DNA of 64,000 nucleotides from AP-15 sp963738185 (lineage in GTDB: Bacteria > Pseudomonadota > Alphaproteobacteria > ATCC43930 > CGMCC-115725), in NCBI GenBank assembly GCA_963738185.1, contig CAVTVA010000001.1, positions 986,812-1,050,811 on the forward strand, in the 5' to 3' direction. The translations under genes were made by a program, and so were the position numbers. The notes beneath the pieces were generated by a model, which saw nothing but the letters and a program-made list of their open reading frames with translations, was not told the origin of the DNA and ran no database searches. This document shows, piece by piece, positions 18,380 through 27,144 of the stretch (the stretch's first letter is position 1; every line of letters begins with the position of its first letter).

Positions 18380-18380
18380 G
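17307..18380 (+). CDS. IS630-family transposase
   Basis: About 357 residues: an N-terminal helix-turn-helix region (IVLLSAEGLGTAAIMRQSGK), a linker, and a DDE catalytic domain with D174 (VVLSLDEKSQ), D257 (HVILDNYATHKH) and E293 (SWLNAVEGFF). It catalyses cut-and-paste transposition into TA. GGGGGA upstream favours the ATG at 17307; an in-frame GTG at 17286 is an alternative. The stop codon TAG at 18378-18380 is made from the duplicated target TA plus one flanking G. The frame is intact, so the element may be active. Confidence 0.92.
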   Translation: MRQGITLSAGDRGRLEAVVADRNSPQKHVWRARIVLLSAEGLGTAAIMRQSGKGKNAVKRWPERYQTEGVAGLLRDKTRPSRIAPLPPAMREHTVALTLADPPGEATHWTAAMMAKAAGVSVSSVQRIWRAYGLQPHRVRQFKLSRDLQFAAKLNDIVGLYVDPPAHAVVLSLDEKSQIQALDRTQPGLPLKPGRCGTMTHDYKRHGTTTLFAALNILEGKIIGRCMQRHRHQEFIRFLNAIEADIPAGKIVHVILDNYATHKHPKVRAWLGRHPRFVFHFTPTSASWLNAVEGFFAKLTRRRLKRGTFRSIVELQAAINRFLREANDLPSPFVWTADPDKIIAAVRRGYQALDSIH

Positions 18381-18954
18381 GTGGGTGGGTGAAAGTGGCT
18401 CCGCACTTTTGGCACCGTCGAACTGTTACGGTCAGGTCCTCTGCCGAGTCGTCCGCAGGCTTTGACGGAAGAGGTGGCTGTGCGGCGGAAGCCTCTCGCG
18501 ATGTTTCGGCTTTTTTGGCTCCCGCCTGTAACAACAAGGCTCTAACCTCGGCTAAGCCAAAGGCCTCAGCATGTCCTCCCGGTGTCGCACAATCCAGCGC
18601 AGTCGTGCCGTCTTTCGCGTTCGCATTGACGTCGGCGCCTTTTTCGAGCAGCGCCCGCACCACCTTCGGATGGCAGTACTGGGATGCCTTCATTAGCGCG
18701 TTTTTGCCGCCGCTATCCTTTGCGTTTATATCAGCTCCTTTTTCGAGCAGCACTTTCACCACTTCGAGATGCCCTCGCAAAGAGGCCCACATCAGCACGG
18801 TCGTGCCATAGGTTTCTTTGGCATTGATGTCGGCCCCCAAGGCGAGCAGCCTCCGTACCGCAGTCGCATCGCCGCTTCTCGCCGCGTTGATTATTGTTTG
18901 GTCCGATGGCGGGGCCGATTTCGCGACGCCGAATAGTCTCCCCAAGAAGCCCAT
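18378..18954 (-). pseudogene. N-terminal half of an ankyrin-repeat/zinc-ribbon protein cut by IS630
   Basis: About 192 native residues, then 11 read from the IS end before a stop (the hybrid frame ends at 18343). After MGFLGRLFGV come about four ankyrin repeats, for example GTTVLMWASLRGHLEVVKVL and KNALMKASQYCHPKVVRALL. These are followed by a linker and the first half of a zinc ribbon, RRCQKCGATFTHPP, exactly at the insertion point. The intact gene would encode about 660 residues ending at 15833. Ankyrin repeats mediate protein binding; the role here is unknown. Confidence 0.82.
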
Positions 18955-19169
18955 TTTTTTCCTCCTGCCATCTTGCGCCGGAGCCGCTGAAGCGAGGAGG
19001 GTACACCGAGGGCGTCCGGGTGTTCAAGCTGCGGTTGAGCTTTGATAACGGCAGAAGGGGACCGATGTATCGTGACGTCCTCTCGTCCGATGAGACGAGC
19101 TTCCGCGGCGCGAACCGGCTGCCGGTTGTGCAAGGAATCAATGGACGCGCGAGCGCAGATGCAGTACGC

Positions 19170-19320
19170 GTCAATACCTTGTTTCCCGGCGTTCGCGGGA
19201 ACGGGATCGCATCGCGAACTGGTAGGCTGGTGACGAGGCGAAGGTGCCCTCGAAGGCGAGGCCCGAAGCGGCCATGCGCCGCCGTACCGTAGCGGTGCAA
19301 ATCCGCAAATGTATTGCAGG
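19170..19320 (-). pseudogene. decayed duplicate of the asnS 3' end
   Basis: Reading the minus strand gives RYGTAAHGRFGPRLRGHLRL and RDAIPFPRTPGN. Intact asnS ends with RYGTVPHAGFGLGFERTLAY and RDAIPFPRTPGN. The nucleotide match runs about 150 bases with scattered differences and is in the same orientation as asnS, about 1 kb beyond its stop. It is a non-functional fragment, probably a relic of a rearrangement that placed the DUF5681 gene between the two copies. Confidence 0.7.
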
Positions 19321-19363
19321 CGCTTTTTCTTTCCCCTCGCCTCCGTTTGCGGGGGGCAGCTTG

Positions 19364-19476
19364 AGGGCGCCTGGATTCTGTCCTCTGCGGCGCCCTGATC
19401 CGTCACCGGCAAGGCGGCCTTTGTGCTGCGCAAGAAGGGCGCCTGGATTCTGTCCTCTGCGGCGCCCTGATCCGTC
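19364..19476. repeat. two direct copies of a 41-base palindromic repeat
   Basis: Copies at 19364-19404 and 19436-19476 appear identical, 72 bases apart. Each begins AGGGCGCCTGGATTCTGTCC and ends GCGGCGCCCTGATCCGTC, so GGGCGCC and GGCGCCC can pair as a hairpin. They lie in the non-coding stretch upstream of the DUF5681 gene. Confidence 0.75.
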
Positions 19477-19621
19477 CCTCTCCGTGGCCAGCCGGGGGTG
19501 AGAAAGGGCGCGGCGACGTGGCCATTGCGAACAGCGACGGTAGAATTGCCGTAATCGCATGCGATCATGTGCCGATCGAGGTGTCCCGCGCGGTGGGTGC
19601 GGCGGGCTGGAGGAGTTGGGC

Positions 19622-20145
19622 ATGCCTGATATGGACCTGAAAAAAACAGGTGGAACAGGAGGGGGGCGCGGGGCGCGATGGGCGGTTTTGCAAGGGGCGG
19701 TCGGGCAACCCGAAGGGGCGGCCGCGCGGCTCCGAGAATTCGGCGACGCGGGCGGCGCTGGTGCTGCTCGACGGCGAGGCCGAGGCGCTGACCAGGAAGG
19801 CGGTGGAAATGGCGATGGCCGGCGACCCGACCGCATTGCGGCTCTGTCTCGAGCGCATCGTCGGGGTGCGCCGCGGCCGGCCGGTCGAGGTCGCCCTGCC
19901 GCCGATCGCCAAAGTCGCCGACCTCGCCGCGGCGATGGCCGCGATTGCCGCGGCGGCGGCCGAGGGCCTGGTCACCCCGGAGGAGGCGGTGGCGCTGTCG
20001 CAGATGGTCGAAAGCTTTACCCGCACCTTGGACGCGGCGCATGTCGAGCGGCGCCGGCATTGGCGCGGCGTCTTGTGGAGACAATCGGCCGAAGCAGGCG
20101 CGCAAGGCGGCGTTGCGCAAAAAGCAAGATCGCGGTCCGTCGTGA
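19622..20145 (+). pseudogene. DUF5681 domain protein, first copy, frameshifted
   Basis: Contains the DUF5681 signature DGRFCKGRSGNPKGRPRGSE followed by the helical core LLDGEAEALTRKAVEMAMAG and a C-terminal helical part. The only ATG start (19622 or 19631) is in another frame; a G-run around 19660 is the likely indel. The 3' end is uncertain: the main frame runs on into asnS, while a neighbouring frame stops at 20145. DUF5681 proteins often resemble phage terminase small-subunit partners; the function is not established. A second copy lies at 45230, with a similar upstream sequence. Confidence 0.6.
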
Positions 20146-20177
20146 GCCGGTGGCGTGCCGCTAGGGCGCTACTGGTG

Positions 20178-21588
<1,411 letters not shown>

Positions 21589-21637
21589 CGGTCGAGAGTG
21601 ACTCAGGCAGCGCGGGCTTGTCCAGCGGGCCGAGGGT

Positions 21638-22531
21638 TCAGCCGGTGTGGCTCGCGGCTTTGGCCCGGATCCAGTCGGCGGTGCGCCGCAGCCCGCCAAA
21701 GGCGAAGAGATGCAGGCTTTCGACCGGCGCTGTCGGGTCTTCGGCGGCGGCCAGCGCCTCGATCAGCCGGTCGGGGCCGGCCTCGACCATGATCCGGGCA
21801 AAGGCGGTGTGGCCGCGCCCAAGCGCCCTGAGCGATGCGCCGATGCCGCAGCGGACCGCGAATTTGGCCAACGTGGCGATGCTCGCGGGCCCGGCGACGC
21901 CGATGCGAACCGGGCAGAGAATGTCCTCTGCCCGCAGGGCCGCGAGCCAGCGCCGGATCGGCGCCGCCTCGAAGGCGAACTGGCTGACCAGCGATGTGTG
22001 CAGCCCCCGGGCGCGCGCCAGCGCCAGCTTTGCCCGCAGCGCCCGTGCGAGGGTGCGGCGATCGATCCGGGGATGCCCCTCCGGGTACCCCGGGAGGATC
22101 ACCTCGGCGAGCCCGCTCTCCTCGACCACGCCGGTCGCCAGCAGGTCGAGGCCGTCGGCGAACGGGCCCATCGGCCGGTCGGGGTCGCCGCCGACGACGA
22201 GCGCGCTGGCGATTTGCGCGTCGGCCCGCGCGCGCTGCAGAAAGTCGCGCGCCTGCGTGAAGCTGGCGAGGCGCCGCGCGGCGACATGCGGCACCGCGAC
22301 AAAGCCGGCGCGCCGCAGCTTGACGCAGGCGGCGACGATGTCGTGGTGGGTGACGCTGGCCGGATGGCTGACGAACACGGTGGCCCCCGGATCGAGCTGT
22401 TCGCGCAGCGCGTTCTCGGCCAGAACCTCGCGCGGCGACAATTCGATCGAGCACGCCGCGATCAGCGCCGCCGCCCGCTCGCGCGGCGGCAGCTCCGCCA
22501 CGGCCGCGCGTTCTGTAATAATGCCGGCCAT
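21638..22531 (-). CDS. methylenetetrahydrofolate reductase-like flavoprotein
   Basis: About 297 residues with the MTHFR (MetF) barrel. CSIELSPREV supplies the N-terminal Glu region; VSHPASVTHHDIVAACVKL, ALVVGGDPDRPMGPFADGL and EVILPGYPEGHPRID match the family. It is shorter and more divergent than true MetF, so another folate- or flavin-linked step is possible. Its ATG overlaps the stop of the methyltransferase-like gene by one base (TGATG), implying coupled translation. It belongs to the one-carbon cluster with the three MetE-like genes. Confidence 0.78.
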   Translation of the reverse strand: MAGIITERAAVAELPPRERAAALIAACSIELSPREVLAENALREQLDPGATVFVSHPASVTHHDIVAACVKLRRAGFVAVPHVAARRLASFTQARDFLQRARADAQIASALVVGGDPDRPMGPFADGLDLLATGVVEESGLAEVILPGYPEGHPRIDRRTLARALRAKLALARARGLHTSLVSQFAFEAAPIRRWLAALRAEDILCPVRIGVAGPASIATLAKFAVRCGIGASLRALGRGHTAFARIMVEAGPDRLIEALAAAEDPTAPVESLHLFAFGGLRRTADWIRAKAASHTG

Positions 22532-23919
22532 CAGGCTGAATCCCGCTTGCGCGAAATCACGTAGGATTCGTCCCAGAACCACAGCCCGCCGTACCGGTGC
22601 AGGACCTCGCGGGTGGCTTCGAGATAGGCGCCGCTGCTGATCGCCGCCGACAGCCGCTGGTCCTCGATCTGCGCGACATAGACCGCGGCATTCCAGGCGG
22701 CGAACAGGGTCGAGGTGCCGATCGTGACGCTGATCTCGCTGGGCAAGGTATGCATGTCGTAACGGAACAGCGAGCGCGCGTCGGCATAGGCGCCGAAATT
22801 GAGGTCGCGCCCGGTGCTGCCGAGCTCGATTTTGGCGGCGCGCAGCAGCGCGTGCCGGTCGGTGCTGAACGGGGCCTCGTCGGGCCAGATCCGCTGGATG
22901 ATCTCGAGCCCCGGATCATCGCCATGCGAGTGGATCGCGATCAGGCGCCCGCCCGGCGCCAGGCTGCGGGCCAGGGGTGCGATGACCCGGCGCGCCTTGA
23001 ACTCGACCGGGGCGCGGGCGCGGTAGGGCTGCGAGGCGATCACCAGATCATAATCGGCGCGGCCGAGCCCGCGCCGCGGCCGCACCTGATCGAGGAGGAA
23101 CTTGTGGTCCTCGCGATAGATGACCAGCACGACCGGCTTTTCGTAGACCGGGTTGCCGCTCGTCCGGCTGACCAGCGCGCGCCAGTGCTCGGCGAGGAGG
23201 TCGCGCAAATCGGTGATCTGCGCCTCGAAATCATGCGCGGTGTTGCCGGTGAGCGCCAGCTCGTGCCACACAAGGCTGGTCGCCGAGGTGACCGAGTTCG
23301 GCGTCAGCCACGGCGCCTCCGAGTAATACATGTTGGTGATGACCAGCACCGTCGCCGGGTGTTCGAACAGCCGGTCCGGCATCTTCTCCAGGACCAGCCG
23401 CACGTCTTCGAGGCTGATCTCCTTGGCGACGATGTAGAATGGCATGGTCGGAAACCGGTGGTGCATCGCCCGCATCGTGCGCGTCAGCACCGTGCCGTCG
23501 CCGGTGCCGGCGTCGAACACGCGCAGCGCCGGCGGGCGTGGGTGGATGTTGCCCAACTCCATGCCCACGCGTTGGGCAATGACCCATTTTTCGCTGCAGG
23601 TCGTGACAAACAACAAATATTTCTGGCGGTTATCGTAAAATCGGAAATTCTGCGTAGCGCCGGCGATGGGTGCCGCGGTGGGCAGCGGCGCCAAGACCGG
23701 CACCCCGTTCGCGGCTCGCTGCTCACTGCGGGCTTGCAGCTGCGGCTCGCTGGCGATGAAGCCGCGCACTTTCTCGACCGTTTCGGTGGTGACGCGGCCT
23801 CCCAGCCGCAGCCGGCTCACCAGCTTGCCGTCGTTGACGGCCCGCCGCCCAAACGTCGATTCCGCGATCTTCGCGCGGCGGCAATAGTCGGCGATGTCGC
23901 GCAACAGCGCCTCGCTCAT
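22531..23919 (-). CDS. SAM-dependent methyltransferase-like protein with N-terminal regulatory-type module
   Basis: About 462 residues. The N-terminal 60 or so (ADYCRRAKIAESTFGRRAVN, LVSRLRLGGRVTTETVEKVR) resemble a small helical module also seen alone in alphaproteobacteria. Then comes a Rossmann methyltransferase core with motif I FDAGTGDGTVLTR, a DLVIASQPYRAR-type motif and a long C-terminal part (FWDESYVISRKR). The substrate is unknown. It is coupled with the MTHFR-like gene and divergent from the first MetE-like gene. The start at 23919 (MSEALLRDIADY) was preferred over an upstream extension. Confidence 0.75.
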   Translation of the reverse strand: MSEALLRDIADYCRRAKIAESTFGRRAVNDGKLVSRLRLGGRVTTETVEKVRGFIASEPQLQARSEQRAANGVPVLAPLPTAAPIAGATQNFRFYDNRQKYLLFVTTCSEKWVIAQRVGMELGNIHPRPPALRVFDAGTGDGTVLTRTMRAMHHRFPTMPFYIVAKEISLEDVRLVLEKMPDRLFEHPATVLVITNMYYSEAPWLTPNSVTSATSLVWHELALTGNTAHDFEAQITDLRDLLAEHWRALVSRTSGNPVYEKPVVLVIYREDHKFLLDQVRPRRGLGRADYDLVIASQPYRARAPVEFKARRVIAPLARSLAPGGRLIAIHSHGDDPGLEIIQRIWPDEAPFSTDRHALLRAAKIELGSTGRDLNFGAYADARSLFRYDMHTLPSEISVTIGTSTLFAAWNAAVYVAQIEDQRLSAAISSGAYLEATREVLHRYGGLWFWDESYVISRKRDSA

Positions 23920-23986
23920 CGGCCGATCCTCCCGTCCTTGCGCGCCAGAATGCGTCGGGCCGTGAAGATGGGTCAACCACAATCTC

Positions 23987-24005
23987 GCCCACTAAGGAAG
24001 TGGGC
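23987..24005. promoter_or_regulatory. hairpin in the divergent control region
   Basis: GCCCACT-AAGGA-AGTGGGC is a perfect seven-pair stem, followed within five bases by another AGTGGGC. It sits between the divergent starts of the methyltransferase-like gene and the first MetE-like gene. It could be an operator or an mRNA structure; no known riboswitch class was recognised. Confidence 0.35.
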
Positions 24006-24140
24006 AGCGAAGTGGGCAATTCGACAAGTTCCGGTGGTCCGGTCCGCGCTGATCGGGTGCGATCGGATCTGAAGCGGTGCTATGGTGCGAAAAAGCCGCC
24101 GGCGAACGCGCCCGCGAACGTTGCACGAGGGGAGGAAATC

Positions 24141-25352
24141 ATGAGAGCCAGCCGCGATCACATCCTGACCAGCCATGCCGGCAGCCTGCCACGCCCGGAC
24201 AGTCTGATCGCGGCGCACCGCGCACGCGAAGCCGGTGGGGCGGAGGATCAGCAGCGGCTCGAGGAAACGCTGCGTAGCGCCGTGGCTGGTGTGGTGGCTC
24301 GGCAACGCGAAATCGGCATCGACATCCCCGGCGACGGCGAGTTCGGCAAGCCGATGGGGCAGCGGGTCAATTACGGGTCGTGGTGGCGCTATTCGTGGCA
24401 GCGCCTCGGCGGCATCGAGCCGGGAGAGAATTCGCTCTACGACATGCAGCCGCGGCGCTCCAGCCCCGGCCATATCCTGTTGACGAGCTTTGGCGACCGC
24501 CGCGACCGCACCCGGTTCGCCTCCGCCTACAACGACCCCGATTCCGGCATCACCACCGGACCGCGGCCACCAGCGCCGGTCTGCGTCGCCCCGTTGACCT
24601 ATACCGGCCACGACGCGATCGCGGCCGATATCGCCCGCTTTAAGGCGGGCCTGGCCGCTTCCGGGGTCGAGGAAGGCTTTATGACGGCGGTGGCGCCAGC
24701 CAGCTGCGCGCGGATCGCCAACAGCTACTACAAGAGCGACGAGGAATTCCTCTACGCCTGCGCCGACGCGATGCGCGAGGAATACCGGGCGATCGTCGAT
24801 GCCGGGCTCGTGCTGCAGTTCGACGATCCTTGCGTCGCCGAGGGCTGGGACCAGGTCAACCCCGAGCCGACGGTCGAGGACTACTGCAAGCTCGCGACAA
24901 TTTGGATCGAGGCGCTGAACCACGCGATCGCGGGCTTGCCCCAAGATCGGCTCCGGTTTCATCTGTGCTGGGGCAGCTGGCACGGGCCGCACACGACCGA
25001 CATCCCGATGCGCGACATCGCCGAGGTCATGCTAAGGGCGAATGTCGGCGCCTATTCGTTCGAGGCCGGCAATGTCCGCCACGAGCACGAATGGAAGGTG
25101 TGGCAAGAGGTCAAACTGCCCGACGGCAAGCTGATCCTGCCTGGTGTCGTCAGCCACGCCACCAATGTCGTCGAGCACCCCGAGCTCGTCGCCGAGCGTA
25201 TCCTGCGCTTTGCCAACCTGGTCGGCCGCGAGCGGGTCATCGCCTCGACCGATTGCGGTCTCGGCGGCCGGGTTCATCCGGATATCGCCTGGGCCAAGCT
25301 CGAAGCGCTGGCCGAGGGCGCCGCCTTGGCCAGCAAACAGCTATGGCGCTGA
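24141..25352 (+). CDS. MetE-barrel (cobalamin-independent methionine synthase II family) protein, copy 1
   Basis: A 403-residue single-barrel relative of the MetE C-terminal domain, the family of zinc thiol alkyltransferases that also includes epoxyalkane:CoM transferase. Zinc ligands are intact: H274 and C276 (RFHLCWGSWHGPH), E308 (AYSFEAGN) and C372 (STDCGLGG). The N-terminus SHAGSLPRP is the family folate/substrate loop. A strong GAGGGGAGG precedes the ATG. The N-terminal half of full MetE is missing, so de novo methionine synthesis from methyl-THF-glutamate is not assured. It is closely similar to the gene at 25916. Confidence 0.85.
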   Translation: MRASRDHILTSHAGSLPRPDSLIAAHRAREAGGAEDQQRLEETLRSAVAGVVARQREIGIDIPGDGEFGKPMGQRVNYGSWWRYSWQRLGGIEPGENSLYDMQPRRSSPGHILLTSFGDRRDRTRFASAYNDPDSGITTGPRPPAPVCVAPLTYTGHDAIAADIARFKAGLAASGVEEGFMTAVAPASCARIANSYYKSDEEFLYACADAMREEYRAIVDAGLVLQFDDPCVAEGWDQVNPEPTVEDYCKLATIWIEALNHAIAGLPQDRLRFHLCWGSWHGPHTTDIPMRDIAEVMLRANVGAYSFEAGNVRHEHEWKVWQEVKLPDGKLILPGVVSHATNVVEHPELVAERILRFANLVGRERVIASTDCGLGGRVHPDIAWAKLEALAEGAALASKQLWR

Positions 25353-25380
25353 CCCCGCTCTTTAGGCGCCTTCAACGAGG

Positions 25381-25668
25381 TCAGAAATTGCCGTTGAGTT
25401 CCCCAGCGATGCGCTGTCCTTGCTTGGCCCGGAAGTCGATCAGGTCGTCTGCGCACAGGTGATTTCTGCTCGTGCCAGACGCCATTCCATATTTCTCGCA
25501 AAAAGCACGGCTTTCGCTGGCTGCGGTGTCTTGTCTGTGCTGTAGCGCCAGGAGCTGTGCCTTGGGGGCTGCATAGGCAAAGTAGAGCCAAAACGGTATG
25601 CTCAGCGCAGCGGCCACCCAGGCGGCGCGATTGCCCCAATCGTACAGGGAAGTCAAGACGGCGTGCAT
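25381..25668 (-). CDS. small membrane protein of unknown function
   Basis: A 95-residue protein with one clear transmembrane segment near the N-terminus (AAWVAAALSIPFWLYFAYAA) and a soluble tail with two Cys (FCEKYG, NHLCADD) that could form a disulfide. It converges with the first MetE-like gene. No family was recognised. Confidence 0.5.
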   Translation of the reverse strand: MHAVLTSLYDWGNRAAWVAAALSIPFWLYFAYAAPKAQLLALQHRQDTAASESRAFCEKYGMASGTSRNHLCADDLIDFRAKQGQRIAGELNGNF

Positions 25669-25767
25669 GGTGCTCTCCTATCAGCAGGACACGGTGGCCT
25701 GCTTCTTGAATTGAGTCTTAATAAATAACTGTTCTGAGAAGTCTTAGCGGCAACAGGGGAGCCTGTA

Positions 25768-25783
25768 TGTGATCGAGATCACA
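25768..25783. promoter_or_regulatory. CRP/FNR-family binding site candidate
   Basis: TGTGATCGAGATCACA is a perfect 16-base palindrome with the CRP half-sites TGTGA and TCACA separated by six bases. It lies 133 bases before the ATG of the second MetE-like gene, downstream of an AT-rich stretch (TTAATAAATAACTG) that may contain a promoter. It is a candidate control point for the 25916-28299 pair. Confidence 0.6.
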
Positions 25784-25915
25784 CCGGCCGGTGAAATGAG
25801 TGGCGAGGGACGCGAACATCAGGCCGGCTGTCGGCTGCTCGCGCGCAGCCAGCCGCGGATGCATAATCCGGTCGGTCTCGACCCCGAGGACGGGTCTGCA
25901 CGAACGGGTTAGATC

Positions 25916-27130
25916 ATGAGAACCAGCACCGACCATATCCTGACCACCCACGTTGGCAGCCTGCCGCGCCCGGACGAGCTGATCGCGGTGAACCGTTCGC
26001 GCGAAGCAGGCGAGGCGCAGGACGCGGCCGCCTTTCAGCAGCTGCTGCGCGCCGCCGTCGCTGATGTCGTGCGCGCTCAGAAGGATGCCGGGATCGATGT
26101 TCCGGGCGACGGTGAGTTCGGCAAGTCGATGGGCCACCCTGTCAATTACGGCGCGTGGTGGAGCTATGCGTTCGGCCGGCTCGGCGGGGTCGAATTCGGC
26201 GCGCCCGGCCCCTATGGCCGCACGCCGCGGCGCTCGCGCCCGGGCGAGATTGTGCTGACCAGCCAGGACGATCGCCGCGACCGCCAGCGTTTCGCCGCCG
26301 CTTACGCCGACCCTGAATCCGGCGTGTCGATGGGGCCGCGGCCCTCGACCGGCCCGGTCTGCACCGGCAAGCTGCGCTATATCGGCCAGGAGGCGGTCGC
26401 CGCCGACATCGCCAATTTCAAGGCTGCGCTCGCCGCGGCCGGGATCAGCGAAGGCTTTATGAGCGCGGTCGCCCCCGGCACCGCCTACCGCTTTGGCAAC
26501 AGCTATTACCAGGACGACACCGAATTCCTCTACGACTGCGCCGAGGCGATGCGCGAGGAATACCGGGCGATCATCGATGCCGGGCTGGTCTTGCAGCTCG
26601 ACGATCCCTCGACCGCGACCGGCTGGGACATGATCAATCCCGAGCCGGCCCTCGAAGACTACAAGAAATTCGCGATGGTCCGGATCGAGGCGCTGAACCA
26701 CGCGCTGCGCGGCCTGCCGCGAGACCGCATCCGCTATCATCTGTGCTGGGGCAGCTGGCATGGCCCGCATACCACAGACATCGCAATGCGCGACATCGTC
26801 GAAATTATGCTGGCCGTCAATGCCGGGGCCTATTCGTTCGAGGCCGGCAACGTCCGCCACGAGCACGAATGGAAAATCTGGCAGGACGTCAAATTGCCCG
26901 ACGACAGGCTGATCCTGCCCGGCGTCGTCAGCCATGCGACCAATGTCGTCGAGCATCCCGAACTCGTGGCGGACCGCATCGAGCGCTTTGCCAACTTGGT
27001 CGGCCGCGAGCGGGTCATCGCGTCCTCCGATTGCGGCCTTGGCGGCCGCGTCCATCCGCAGATCGCCTGGGCCAAGCTCGACGCGCTGGCGCAAGGCGCC
27101 GCCCTTGCCAGCAAACAACTATGGCGCTGA
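25916..27130 (+). CDS. MetE-barrel (cobalamin-independent methionine synthase II family) protein, copy 2
   Basis: A 404-residue paralogue of the gene at 24141, very similar throughout, including the ends (LGGRVHP, ALASKQLWR). It keeps the zinc ligands in RYHLCWGSWHGPH, AYSFEAGN and SSDCGLGG. A CRP-like palindrome lies in its upstream region. It is followed after 14 bases by a third, more divergent copy. It probably moves a methyl or alkyl group to a thiol; donor and acceptor are unknown. Confidence 0.86.
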   Translation: MRTSTDHILTTHVGSLPRPDELIAVNRSREAGEAQDAAAFQQLLRAAVADVVRAQKDAGIDVPGDGEFGKSMGHPVNYGAWWSYAFGRLGGVEFGAPGPYGRTPRRSRPGEIVLTSQDDRRDRQRFAAAYADPESGVSMGPRPSTGPVCTGKLRYIGQEAVAADIANFKAALAAAGISEGFMSAVAPGTAYRFGNSYYQDDTEFLYDCAEAMREEYRAIIDAGLVLQLDDPSTATGWDMINPEPALEDYKKFAMVRIEALNHALRGLPRDRIRYHLCWGSWHGPHTTDIAMRDIVEIMLAVNAGAYSFEAGNVRHEHEWKIWQDVKLPDDRLILPGVVSHATNVVEHPELVADRIERFANLVGRERVIASSDCGLGGRVHPQIAWAKLDALAQGAALASKQLWR

Positions 27131-27144
27131 GCGGGAGAAAGCCG

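Noticed and set aside
18891..20120. Long minus-strand open frame across the asnS remnant and DUF5681 region
   Set aside because: Its translation mixes the degraded asnS tail, repeat sequence and antisense of DUF5681; it is not a protein of its own.
23987..24005. Hairpin upstream of a MetE-like gene as a SAM riboswitch
   Set aside because: Only one stem is evident and no conserved SAM-I or SAM-II core sequence could be identified by eye.
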